In this document: positions 53,698 to 64,000 of the stretch, piece by piece
How the letters are laid out: every line of letters starts with the position of its first letter
Position numbering within the stretch: position 1 is the stretch's first letter
Made by a program: the position numbers and the translations under genes
NCBI GenBank assembly: GCA_019828595.1
Contig: JAHQRK010000016.1
Location: 930,001 to 994,000, forward strand
Length of the DNA: 64,000 nt
Reading direction: 5' to 3'
Source: Aphanomyces cochlioides
Taxonomy: Eukaryota; Oomycota; Saprolegniomycetes; Saprolegniales; Verrucalvaceae
The notes under the pieces: generated by a model
What the model saw: the letters and a program-made list of their open reading frames with translations, nothing else
The model's database searches: none
What the model was told of the DNA's origin: nothing

Positions 53698-54149
53698 GTT
53701 AGGTTGTAGATTTCATACTACACCATTTGCCGGTTTAGTTCGCTTAACTTGCGATATATTTCGTGCCACGTGCAATATATTTCGTATGACTTGCAATGTA
53801 CAGTGGGTCACGAAAGTCTGCACCCCCCATTGTTCTTTTCACATTTTTTGTTGTTACTCACAATCAAGTCGTCATTTGATAAATCTGAATAGTTCAATAG
53901 ACCTAAGTCGCAGTTACCACTCACTCAAACAGATATCACCCACAACTGAAAGTGACCAAGAAAATACATTTTCTGGCACATAAGAACACAGATAGCACAT
54001 CTCTACAGTATTGATTGAAGTTCCGTACAGCCAGAGTCGTTGAAGAAGGACCAGGTTTTGTCTGGTGATTGTTGTAGTTGGGAGAAGACGAGTATCAATA
54101 CAGAAAGACCAGATAAATGAAAGAATGACAGAGTCATTTCCAAATTGCC

Positions 54150-55457
54150 ATGTCTTCGAACAACCAGCAACAGCCAGCCTTCTCAAGTGCAACCGCATTG
54201 AGGTCGGCAATGATTCTCATGTATCAGCACGAAGCCTACCAAGCCGACCTTGAGCGCTTTTCCAGCACTCCAAGGACTCACCGCAACGACGACGACACTC
54301 CCACCCCCATCTACGACTCTTATCTCGAGAACGGAGAAGAAGTCATTCTCAAAACTACCAACTTCTCGCCTCGCGAGTTCAATTCATTATGGTTTACTGT
54401 CCGCCATCATGTCACTACCAATTGGAATGTTGGCCGAGGTGCGAGGACACCATTCGCCGGCAAAGACGTCTTCTTTATGATGTTGGTTGTTTTGAAAAAC
54501 GGTGGCGCATGGGATTTCCTCGGATCCATGTTTGACGTCAAGGGGCCTTCTTTTGAACGACTTGTCATCAAGTTTTTGGACATGATTGAGCCCATTTTGT
54601 ATGAGAAATACGTAGTTGAGGTACAATACTCCCATATTCTATAGCCTCATAAAATGCATCTATAGATTGCTAAAAAATTTAGTATGCGAAAGATTGTGAC
54701 CTCTGGCAAAGCTTTTCACAATTTCCCGTCGGCTCGATATGCCGTTGACGTTACCTTTCAACAATCGTATAGACCATCTGGGTCTATGCCTGAAGTCAAG
54801 GCTTTCTATAGCAAGAAACATGCATTATATGGATACAAGGTGGAAGTGTCAGTTCTTCCAAATGGACTTGCCATTGGTTGCAGTGACCATGCCCGTGGTG
54901 CCATGGCCGACATTCAAATGTTTCGTGAAAACCTTGAATTTCATCGCCGTGAAATGAAAAAACTTGCGGACGATGCAAACGTCGAAGACAACGGCCCTTA
55001 CTTGGATGAATTTGAGGATGAGTGGTGTATTTTGGCTGACAAAGGCTACCAAGGTCTTCAACACGTGCGTGCAATTACGCCAAAAAAAGCCAAGCCCCAA
55101 CAACCACTGTCCTTTCAAGACGAGCAATTCAACAATCGAATTGCAAGCGACCGCATCATTGTCGAAAATTATTTTGGTCGCTTGTGCTGCTTGTGGCGCG
55201 TGTGCTCTGACAAGTTCCGTTGGAGCGAGAATTTGTATGATCGCATTTTTCGAGTGTGCGTTGCTCTGACAAATGCCCATATCAAGTCCAATCCTCTTCG
55301 TCAAGATGACGAAGATGACTATCATCGGCGTTGCAACAAACTCGTGGCCATCAGTGAGGATATAATTCGCAAGCGACGCTTATCCCAATCTCAATATCGC
55401 AACAATAGACGCCTTCGTCTACAAACAGGTGTGTCTGAACTCGGCGGTGACTACTAG
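54150..55457 (+). CDS. PIF/Harbinger-type transposase (DDE_4)
   Basis: Two exons around intron 54621-54665 (45 nt) give 420 residues. The N-terminal part has FAGKDVFFMMLVVLKNGGAW, typical of the helical region before the nuclease. The DDE core has AVDVTFQQSYRPSG, GYKVEVSVLPNG, ILADKGYQGL and NRIASDRIIVENYFGRL, giving the D-D-E triad of PIF/Harbinger. The ORF looks intact. No Harbinger terminal repeats or partner Myb-like ORF were found, so it seems to be cargo within the Tc1-like ends, or its own ends have decayed. Confidence 0.8.
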
Positions 55458-55786
55458 ATTTTGGCCTACACGTCGATGAATGAAGTTTACATTTGATTTG
55501 TGTAATTGCAGAGATCATAACTCATTTAATGAAAGATTGATTCTCCTTGAGTTGATCGAGTTCTCCGCGTATCGCTTGTATTCGCCGTCAGTGACTCGCA
55601 AGCTTCACAACAATCAATTGATAAGGTTGACATCACGATCTTCTCGAAGGTACAATGTACATTCCAACTACAGAGTAACTGCATGGGAGCTCTAATCAAT
55701 AGGTAATACATTTGGCTTTGTCTCTGTAGAATTCATAAATGTGATTGGATCTCTATGGGCTCTAAAATTTCAATCCAAAATTAGTA

Positions 55787-57028
55787 CCACTGTCAAAAGT
55801 TTGCACCCCTCAGCAATATTTCAGCGCAAAATCAAAATTCAGCAGTGTAAATTGAACTCCAGTTGATGCGAGAACGTTTCATTCACTTGCAATTTACCCT
55901 CGATATAATTAAACGCCTCAAACACTCTGTGATGTCTTCTCAACGCCAAGGAAAACAATCCTCTGATGACATGCGACTCACTGTCATTAACAAGCATAAA
56001 AATGGCCTTGGAAGCAAGAAAATTGCTAAGGAACTCGATATGCCCCTTTCCTCCGTTAAAACAATCCTCCGAAAGTTCAAAAAGAACCGCCAAACGATGA
56101 TTGCTCCGAGATCTGGGCGACCTCGCGTCACCAACGAATATGACGATCGCGAAATTCGCCGTGAAGTTATGAAAAATCGACGAGTCAGTGCCGAAACTTT
56201 GCAAATATCGTTCCTTACGCTATACGACAAAGAGATTTCGCTCGAAACTTTTCGTCGTCGCATTCGTGAATGGAGCTTAAATGGTCGTGTTGCTATAAAG
56301 AAGCCATTTATTTCAAAAGCCAACCGAGAAAAGCGTCTCAAATTTGCCCTGGAGCATCAACTGTGGACTTCGGATGACTGGAAGCGTGTCCTTTTTACAG
56401 ATGAAAGCCCATTTAATTTGCATGGCTCGAATGGGATGGTCTACGTTTGGCGTAGGCCTGGAGAAGAATACAAGGATGAATGCCTTGCACCGACATTTAA
56501 AAGTGGGCGCGATTCGGTCATGGTGTGGGGGGCCATAAATTACAATGGTGTTGGAACTCTGCGCTTTTGCGAAGGGACAATGAATTCGTGTGATTATATT
56601 GACCTCTTATTGGATGAATTACCCAACAATTTTGCTCAATTGGATTTGCCGGTCGATTTTATCTTCCAACAAGATAATGCACCGATTCACAAGGCAAAGA
56701 GAGTTCTCAATTTTCTCGATGAAAATGCCGTGACAACCCTTGAACACCCTCCACAAAGCCCAGACCTTAATCCTATTGAACACGTGTGGGCGTGGATAGG
56801 TCTTAGGATCCGTGATTGCCCGCCAACTTCGAAGGAAGGATTGAAACGACGGATTTGCCGCTTGTGGGATGAAATCCCTTTGGATTTCATTCGAAAGTTG
56901 ATTAAATCCATGCCTAATCGTTTGGCGGACGTTATTGCAGCCAAAGGTGGTTCTACGAAATATTAGAACGTAATACATATTCATTTTTTGTTGTTAAACC
57001 TGTTGGGGGTGTAGACTTTTGACAGTTG
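55787..57028. mobile_element. Tc1-like element B, nested inside element A
   Basis: It starts CCACTGTCAAAAGTTTGCAC at 55787 and ends with the near reverse complement (GGGGTGTAGACTTTTGACAG) at about 57028. Left flank is TA; right flank is CA, so one target copy has mutated. Its ends share AAAAGT-T-CACCCC with element A, so A and B are related families. Confidence 0.7.
55866..56966 (+). CDS. Tc1/mariner transposase (DD34E)
   Basis: A single exon of 366 codons from ATG 55866; ATG 55932 (MSSQRQGKQSSDD) is also possible. N-terminal paired-type helix-turn-helix: MRLTVINKHKNGLGSKKIAK, LDMPLSSVKTILRKFKKN, then GRPRVTNEYDD. The catalytic core has VLFTDESPFNLHG, FIFQQDNAPIHKAK and SPDLNPIEHVWAWI, with 34 residues between the second Asp and the Glu. 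The frame is intact to its stop. It belongs to element B, and may also act on the related ends of A. Confidence 0.9.
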   Translation: MRERFIHLQFTLDIIKRLKHSVMSSQRQGKQSSDDMRLTVINKHKNGLGSKKIAKELDMPLSSVKTILRKFKKNRQTMIAPRSGRPRVTNEYDDREIRREVMKNRRVSAETLQISFLTLYDKEISLETFRRRIREWSLNGRVAIKKPFISKANREKRLKFALEHQLWTSDDWKRVLFTDESPFNLHGSNGMVYVWRRPGEEYKDECLAPTFKSGRDSVMVWGAINYNGVGTLRFCEGTMNSCDYIDLLLDELPNNFAQLDLPVDFIFQQDNAPIHKAKRVLNFLDENAVTTLEHPPQSPDLNPIEHVWAWIGLRIRDCPPTSKEGLKRRICRLWDEIPLDFIRKLIKSMPNRLADVIAAKGGSTKY

Positions 57029-58123
57029 CACTGTTCACTCTTGCTCATGTCTATCGTAGTAGGCGTGAGTAAAACCGCTCTTTGCGTTAGTTCTATGAGT
57101 GCTACTTCATTGGGACTCTGTCGATTCAATTCACATCGCGATATGCTGGCTAGTTTGTGAGATAATTGAGTAAACGTCAATTTTCTATCAGGGGGTGCAG
57201 ACTTTCGTGACCCACTGTATTTCGTATGACTTGCATTTAATTTCGTGGCCCGCGACGAAAATCGATTTATATTTCGCATGACTTGCATTATATTTCATAC
57301 CTCTTGCATTTAATTTCGTATTTTTAGCTTATATTTCGTATTGTGTCTCTAGAAAAAAACTGGAATCTTGCAAAGAAAATATCGACGCAGCCATTTTGAC
57401 GCAAAAATGACGCAATACAAACTTCAAATGAAATGAAATTGAACGCTTCGAACATGTTTTTCAAACATTTAAAACGTTTGAAATTACACTATTTAACGTT
57501 CATGATCGAGAAAATGCTTGCGTAAACCTTAAATAGTGTATGCGTCAATTAATTGAAACATTTTCGAAACATCTCAAAACTCCAGTTTTGGACCCAAACG
57601 ACAATATCACTGCATTTAAATTCGTATAAATGCAAAATATATTCAATCTCCTATTGAGATATGAAGTTTCACATGTGTTGCAGTGTTGGCTTGAACTATG
57701 AATTTGCGACGGGCAGCCGCATATGAACTCTGCTGAGCTTGCTTGATGCTCGCATTGACTTATATGGCGATTGAAGTGTCCCATCAATTTCTTATGAGTT
57801 CGATAACAATTTTTTGTTAGTTTTTCTATGGACTTTTTCTCTTCTCTGCGAAATTAAATGCACGTGATACGAAATATAAGCAAAAAAATATGAAATTAAA
57901 TGCAAGAGGTATGAAATATAATGCAAGTCATGCGAAATATAAATCGATTTTCGTCGCGGGCCACGAAATTAAATGCAAGTCATACGAAATATATTGCAAG
58001 TCATACGAAATATATTGCACGTGATACGAAATATATCGCAAGTTAAACGAACTAAACCGGCAAATGGTGTAGTAAAATACATTTCATTCTCAACTCGAGC
58101 AGCTTCTTCATCGCCCCAAGACA

Positions 58124-58296
58124 TGTTGAAAGTTCATGAGCACCTGCTTGTCCTCGAGCCCGATTTATCGAAAACCATGCCATTGGCGCAAAGAATGGCA
58201 AGCTCCCTTGTTCTTCCATCTCCCATATCAACCCAAACTTTACGCGCGGCTTTCGCCCTTTCTGACAAACTTGAAAATGGCGCGAAATCCAAATGA
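58124..58296 (+). CDS. Doubtful small ORF between the nested element and FANCM
   Basis: A 57-codon frame (MLKVHEHLLVLEPDLSKTMP and on) lies immediately beyond the outer element edge. It has protein-like composition but no match or splice partner. It could be the 3' remnant of a gene cut by the element insertion. Confidence 0.15.
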
Positions 58297-58302
58297 ATGC
58301 AT

Positions 58303-58323
58303 TATTATCCGGATACCGGATAA
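58303..58323. promoter_or_regulatory. TATCCGGATA palindrome upstream of the FANCM-type gene
   Basis: The string ttatccggataccggataa lies 40-60 bp before ATG 58363. It is a doubled form of the recurring palindrome, in the same position relative to the ATG as at 2107, 23565 and 34095. Confidence 0.5.
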
Positions 58324-58362
58324 ACGACCAAATATTAGAATTCCATCGAGTTGGACTTGTCC

Positions 58363-61300
58363 ATGGACGATGACTGGGACGATGCCGCATGGGAAGCCGT
58401 GGCGATGGAGGCGGAGGTCGTCGAGAAGACTGTATCAGAACGTCAATCTGACCAATCTGGCCATGCAGAATGGTCTTGTCCTCGATGCACTTTGAAAAAT
58501 CCTGAATCACGACAAACGTGCAGTGTGTGCGAGTTTAGTCGACCTCGCTCTCAGGACACTTCACAGGTGCCGTCGTCTAACCTACGCGCTACTACTATGT
58601 CCTCATGGCTATCTAAACCCGCTGCAGTATCAAAAGCACCAACACCACCTCAAGTAATTCGACAACCAGTTCCAAACGGACCTGCTGCTATACAACAGCC
58701 TTCACGACCACGTCAAACGTTAGTGATGGCGCAGAATACTCTTGCATTTGCACCGAACCCACTTGAAATCCCAGAAGACAGTGTCGTCATGGGTGCTGAA
58801 ATTGATCGCGATCTGGCGACACAATGGATCTATCCAAGCAATTACCCAGTTCGTGTATATCAACAGACGATTGCCCGAGCTGCGTTGTTTCAAAATACGC
58901 TGGTTTGTCTACCGACAGGCTTGGGTAAGACTTTGATTGCTGCAGTGGTTATGTACAATTTTTACCGTTGGTTTCCTCGTGGCAAAATCGTCTTCATGGC
59001 ACCAACCAAGCCGTTGGTGAGCCAACAAATTCAAGCTTGTCACGATGTCATGCCGATTCCACAACACGACATGGCCGAACTACAAGGCAACGTTGCCCCA
59101 GCCAAGCGAAAGCTGCTGTGGAGTACCAAGCGGGTCTTCTTTTGCACACCACAGAGTTTGCAGAATGACATTGAGCGTGGCAATTGCGACGTTCGGTCGT
59201 TTGTGTGCGTCGTCGTCGACGAAGCCCACCGTGCGACGGGAAATTATGCGTATGTAGTCGCGATCCGCCACATTGCGGCCAAGATTTCTGGCTTTCGAAT
59301 ATTGGCTCTCTCTGCAACCCCTGGGTCCAAATTCGATGTCATCCAGGAAGTCATCACGAATTTACGCATCTCACACATCGAGTGCAAAAGCGGCGATGAT
59401 CCCGATGTGCGGTACCCCCATTTTAGAGATTGAAAGATCGTTTCATGCTGGTTGAAATAGGAAATATACACATTCTCGCCAAGAAGAGATCATCAAGTGC
59501 AAAATGAACACTGAAGTGACTGGGGTATGCCTTACGAAAACATAAATCTCAAATCTTCTACAAGGTGAAAGCGCAGTACCTGAAGCTCTTCCAACCTATA
59601 CTGCATCGGCTGTGCAGTAGCCAGGTAGGAGCCACAAACAAGAAGTAAATCGCATGTGTGTTGCTTGTCTAGGTGCTACATATTCGAGATCCTGAAAAGT
59701 TGAACCGCTGGATTGTGGTCACGTCGCGAGATAAAATGCGAGCTAATCCACAAGGCAATACCAAGCCTTATCGCACCGTAGAAGCCGACTTGGCTCTCTT
59801 GGTACAGCACAATTCTGTTGACTTGGGCTTCTAATCTCAGTGTAGATCAGTTTGATCCATGGGCGCGATGTACTAAATGTTCATGGCATTGGAAATTTCA
59901 AGACATTTTTAGAAAATTTTCAAGCAGAATCACCATCCGGGTAATTACAATCTCCAGACTCGACTAATCGTGGTGTCGAGTAGGCCAAAGAAATTACTTC
60001 TCGGGTCGCCAGAGTATGCGCAACTTGTCCAACTCGTTGAAACTCAAGCGGCTGGTGGACGTTCAGCCACAAATAATCCCAAGTTGGTTCAGCTCCAGCA
60101 GGTCCTCTCGGAACATTTCAATCGCCATGTCCAAGGTGGATCAAGCACTCGATCGATAGTCTTTACGCAATATCGAGAATCCGTGTCTGAAATTGTTACT
60201 CTCTTGAGTACGATGGAGCCTTTAATCAAAGTCAAACCATTTATTGGCCAAGGATCGAGCAAAGGCAAGGATGGGCAGACGCAGAAGCAACAGCAAGAAA
60301 TCGTCGCCAAGTTTCGTCAAGGCGAATTTAATGTCTTGGTCGCAACTTGTATTGCCGAAGAAGGGTTGGATATCGGTGAAGTCGACTTGATCGTTTCCTT
60401 TGATTGTTTGACGTCTCCAGTGCGGTACGCAGCGAAAATAGAAACTCGAAGCAATAATTTAACTGTGTCTAGCATGATACAACGTATGGGGCGCACAGGA
60501 CGAAAACGAGTCGGGCGAGTCGTTCTCTTGGTCACTGAAGGCGACGAAGAAAAGAAATTGGAACGCAGCGTCGCGGCGGCAAAGTCCGTCAATCGTTCCC
60601 TGACAATTTTCAAAGACAAGTTTAAATGCGTCCCCAGTGCTCGCATGGTTTGTAACTCGAATGGAAACTTTTGTTCCACAAAGTGAATTTTAGGTCCCTT
60701 TAGGAATTATTCCGAAAGTGACTGAAAGTGCGATGGTCGTGCCGACATTCCAAGCATCCCGCATCGGAGGAAAGAAAGCAGCTCCAAGAATCGAAGTCAA
60801 TGATATCTGGCAGCTAAATGACGACGAGGTACGACGCCTGGCAGTCTGTCCAAAATTTAGATTGTTGATTTTGTTGACTTCAGAATCACCTTTTGAAACT
60901 CAAACATCCCGAGAGCTTCAAGCGAAGAGCACATTTATTTTCAGTTATGCTGCCACTGCGTCTATCAACGTTTTCAAAGCCGCACCACTTTGGACGCACG
61001 AGACGCTCGCGTTGTTTGCTCCAGTTGATGCATCGAATTCACGACGATCGCATGTCCAATGCTGATTTTTATCGACTGTTCAAGGAAGCCACTGCTAAAG
61101 TAGTCAACGAAGCTGCAGTTGAGCCTACTTTAAGTCGTGACGAAGTGGTCGAAGTGGAGACGCAGCCAGTTCATTTATCCATCCCTGAAGACGAATTCAC
61201 GCATTCTTTTCCTATGACCTACGACGATGGAGACACTGTTTCTCCCATGGCAATTGTCGACAATCGACTCGGAACAGCATCCCCGACCAAAGAAGTACCA

Positions 61301-64000
61301 AAGGAAATGACGCAAAATGAGGTACATGAAAATATAATCGAAATACCGTCCTCGTCCGAGGAGGCGGTAATTCCAACAAGAAGGGAGGCTGCCGCTGTGT
61401 TAAATCAAACTACGATTTACTCTCTATTTGCCTCAAATCGCAGTGGTGGCAGTGATAATCTATCCTCACCAAAAACTAAGTTATCAAGTCCAGCTAAAAG
61501 TATCACAAGCTCTGCAAGACGTCTATCAAGTCCAGGAACTCGTAAAGAGAGTCCAGCCAAGCGAACACGAAGTCCAATTAAGGCCACATCCACAAAACTC
61601 TCCAAGGCGAAGGCTTCCTTGAAGGCAATCGCTTCCAACAAGTCTGCTACGAGTCACCAACCAAGCACCAAAGTAAAGAAGGACGACGTCAATGCTAGCC
61701 CAATGAATTTCTCACTTGACACCTCCTTGGGCGTCATGGAGCAAGGAGAACAAGTCATTGCGATGCTCGAATATTTATCCACGCGGCAGTTAACATCCCC
61801 AGAGACCAGCCAGCCCAAGACTCCACGATTATCCCCCCAGCGAACATCAAGCTTGACACCTGTGAGGGCTTTTCCGCGAGTGTTTCCTCCTGAAACTTAC
61901 TCGGACGATCGCCCTGTCATCAATGACATTGTGGTGCCAAAAGCCCCGACGTGGAATGATGTCTTCCATCAAGACAATGAAGTCAAGGCTTCAACACAAC
62001 AGAGAAATGAGATGGATAAAGAGTCGCCTTCATATTTTACCCCAAGAGCTGCTGACATAAATCGCACAAGTGACTTTACTGCAGACTCTCCACTATTCAC
62101 CACCACGCAACCAAGTCCAGGAGAAGTTTCAATGGCCCGAACAAGCCTTGTCGAAGCTGAACGACAAGACAAAAATATAACTTCATTCGTGTCTCCATTG
62201 TTGACGCTGAACACGGCAGTTAAGCAGCAGGAGTTTAACCTAAATGTGGCAAAAGCAGAGACAAGAATGCTGAAGTCTCCAACAAGCACGCCGCTTCTTG
62301 CCAAGACAAGCCACAAATCTCCTATTACTCCTCAAACTCCAAATCTTGCAGCTCAAAAGGCACTTTCCTTTGGGTCGAAGGATGTCCAAGCGGCAAAGTC
62401 CAAGAAGAGATCGCTCCTGGCTCTCCCGCCTGACGACTTCATCGATGCCACACCAAGTCCGTTGCCGAGGCCTAGGCGTCAGCACAATTTAATTGACAGC
62501 AGCTCGGAAACTCAAGCGACAAGTCTCAGTTCACAAAGAAGACGACAGCCAGGCACACCTTCAAATGATGTCTGCGTTATCTGCGGCGACGAAGTATCGA
62601 CAGAAACCGATCCAATTCTCTACTGCGATGGTTGCGACATTGCAGTCCATCAGCATTGCTACGGTGTCCCTGTTATCCCAGACGATGACTGGTTCTGCGA
62701 TGCGTGTCGTGACAAGTCGAAGCCAAACTCGTGTGTTCTTTGTCCAATTCGGAAGGGAGCTCTCAAGAAGACATCGTGCAATCAATGGGTCCATATTCAG
62801 TGCTTCTTATGGTAAGATGCTTGAGGAAGGATTGAGAGCATTCGCTGATTGTCGCGTCGATAGGATCCCAGAGCTCGTCGTCAAAGTAAATGGAGCATCG
62901 ATTCAACTGGGCTCGCTCGAAACTTTGGTATGATTTCCATGCAATCAATTGTGGAGGGCTGTGACATTGTTGCATAGGATGCCGAGCGCTTTACGTTGAA
63001 ATGCGAAGTCTGTGGCACAGCGCAAGGTTGTGGAATCGTTCAGTGCGCGGTGCGCTCTTGCTTTCGAGCTTTCCACGTCTCGTGTGCAGCCACTGCAAAA
63101 TATAAGCTCATCGAGGTCCGTTGCCAAGGTTTGCAATCATTCAATCATGACAATTTCATGTAGCGAGAAGGCGTCGAGTGCGCGCAATTTGTTATTTATT
63201 GTCCAGCGCATTTGTCCGTGGCTCTAGGTGCAAGGGAGCGCATTCTATCGCCCGGCGAGAATATGGCTACGCCGAAACCTGACAAGAAGCTCAAGCGATT
63301 AAAAAAGACCGCATCGCCCAGTCGAAATGGCAAGCGCAAAGCGTCCAAGCGATTGATTTCGCACTACATCGAGATGGAAGCTGACGCGGATGTAAGGAAT
63401 TGTTGTGATTGATGTAATTTACTCTACGTTAGGAGGATGGTTCCCCTGACGAGGATGAAGATGACGATCATGCAGGTCATGCATTGAACTCTAGCTTCAT
63501 TGACGACGAGAGTCCATCGCAATATGTGTCTCCAGCGACCATGCAGGCAATTTATAGACGACGCGCGTCGAATTCGCCACTGGTGTCCAAGTATTTACCG
63601 TCGCAAGGCATCGTGGCGGCGTGTTTGCAAGGAGCTTCTTCCGACATGGATCGCAGCTTCGAGACTGATACCCTTCACCATGGATTTGCATGCAATGAGT
63701 GCAAGTTAAATCCGATCGAAGGCGTGCGCTACAGCTGTGAACGCTGCTCCAACTACAATTTGTGCACGTGTTGTTACAGCGCTCGAGATGAATTCCATCC
63801 GAGAAATCACACATTTATGACTGTACAAGAGCCTACGGAGTCTCCTGTGGCAACTCGAGCTCCAGGAGGTCCTGTGCCTGCGAGACCGATTGCGCATGCT
63901 GCTCCTGCCATTCCACAGCCTCCAAGGAATCAAGAGAAAGCGGTTGTTCATCCAGCCCAACAGATCAACCCGCCTAAACCATCGACGACGGAATTGACTG
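58363..64000 (+). CDS. FANCM-type DNA translocase fused to PHD, extended PHD and ZZ zinc fingers (partial, C-terminus off the right edge)
   Basis: Thirteen exons, introns 59412-59460, 59525-59564, 59625-59672, 59802-59845, 59941-59983, 60425-60472, 60648-60693, 60829-60883, 62812-62863, 62928-62977, 63116-63163 and 63392-63432, give ~1691 codons. Residues ~35-58 are a RanBP2-type zinc finger (WSCPRCTLKN...TCSVC). The helicase has PTGLGKT, DEAH, SATPG, ARMVPLGIIP-type linker and RMIQRMGRTGRKR near 613-622, as in FANCM/Mph1. Around 745-775 (RCLLQLMHRIHDD) resembles the MHF-binding segment of FANCM. The exon 60884-62811 then stays open through a Ser/Pro-rich region into a PHD finger (CVICGD...CDGCDIAVHQHCYG), then an extended PHD (CVLC, CEVCGTAQGC...AFHVSC, YCPAHL), and, after acidic sequence, a ZZ finger (CNECKLNPIEG...CERC). 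The usual ERCC4-like C-terminus of animal FANCM is not seen in the window. FANCM repairs stalled forks and crosslinks; the readers suggest chromatin-directed action. Confidence 0.85.

Larger units (their letters stand above)
53801..57217. mobile_element. Tc1-like element A with 27-bp perfect terminal inverted repeats
   Basis: The left repeat starts CAGTGGGTCACGAAAGTCTG at 53801-53827 and its exact reverse complement lies at 57191-57217. TA precedes and follows it (53799-53800, 57218-57219), as for Tc1/mariner insertion. No transposase of its own is clearly assigned; the interior holds the Harbinger gene and element B. Confidence 0.85.
53718..58072. mobile_element. Outermost TA-flanked inverted-repeat element, interrupted by nested insertions
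   Basis: The left end (CTACACCATTTGCCGGTTTA...) at 53718 and its reverse complement ending at 58072 are long inverted arms, flanked by TA (53716-53717 and 58073-58074). The arms consist largely of repeats of ATTTCGTATGACTTGCA-type units. The left arm is cut at 53800 by the Tc1-like element and resumes at about 57218, matching the uncut right arm (57850-58072) across the junction. Remove the insert and a ~900-bp foldback-type element remains. Confidence 0.75.

Noticed and set aside
57220..58072. Regular repeats with spacing that could suggest a CRISPR array
   Set aside because: Units are adjacent without unique spacers and lie within transposon inverted arms of a eukaryotic genome.
58052..58510. 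152-codon minus-strand ORF at the FANCM 5' end
   Set aside because: It overlaps the FANCM first exon and the element arm; composition is unlike a conserved protein.

Overview
The window is protist nuclear DNA, best explained as a water-mould (oomycete, Saprolegniales/Aphanomyces-like) contig. This rests on several observations. There are two very large cellulose synthases with an N-terminal PH domain, a known oomycete trait. Genes are tightly packed, alternate in strand and often converge within tens of bases. Nearly every gene is split by tiny GT-AG introns, mostly 37-63 nt. Flagellum-associated ARL13, a mitochondrial threonine dehydrogenase, ARP3, COG4, BCAS2 and a FANCM-type helicase are all eukaryotic. 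No operons, ribosome binding sites, CRISPR arrays or recognisable tRNA/rRNA genes were seen. Exon joins were worked out by eye from splice signals, reading phase and family conservation; exon sums come out as whole codons for every multi-exon model I checked.

Layout. 1-2061 (-): a PDK1-like kinase joined to a degenerate CPPED1-like phosphoesterase, running off the left edge. 2587-9112: two frameshifted methyltransferase copies and a third fragment, around a PHD/zinc-finger gene (+) and a SEC14-type lipid-transfer gene (-) whose stop codons overlap. 9939-14695: a membrane-anchored GH5 glucanase (+) and a PH-RasGEF (-). 14768-17190: a two-ORF DDE transposon. 17234-27054: an ARL13-like GTPase with extra domains, threonine dehydrogenase, a YCII-like protein, a PX-domain protein, BCAS2/SPF27 and ARP3, with an inverted pair of 279-bp MITEs at 20375 and 24925. 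27283-37348: a VWA5/PARP4-tail plus Tudor protein, an unknown protein, a Lys/Glu-repeat myristoylation-motif protein, a coiled-coil protein, a myristoylation-motif globin, a YIPF6-type protein and COG4. 37489-42740: a sugar transporter with a PSI-like loop, a DUF2062 membrane protein, an unknown acidic protein and a Gemin6-like LSm protein.

42811-50949: two cellulose synthase paralogues head to head. 51037-53697: a DEAD-box helicase and a DUF4203-type membrane protein. 53716-58074: nested transposable elements. An outermost TA-flanked inverted-repeat element was split by a Tc1-like element with 27-bp perfect ends, which contains a PIF/Harbinger transposase gene and a second Tc1-like element with its own transposase. 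58363-64000: a FANCM-type helicase whose open reading frame continues into PHD, extended PHD and ZZ zinc fingers, running off the right edge.

Functionally this is a mix of housekeeping and lineage-specific genes. Wall metabolism is represented by the CesA pair and the GH5. Membrane traffic and signalling are represented by PX, SEC14, YIPF6, COG4, RasGEF and PDK1-like genes. Genome maintenance and chromatin are represented by FANCM-PHD-ZZ and the PHD gene. A palindrome, TTATCCGGATAA or close variants, recurs within about 120 bp upstream of at least five start codons and is the best candidate for an undescribed regulatory element. The most novel-looking proteins are the kinase/pseudophosphatase fusion and the FANCM/chromatin-reader fusion.
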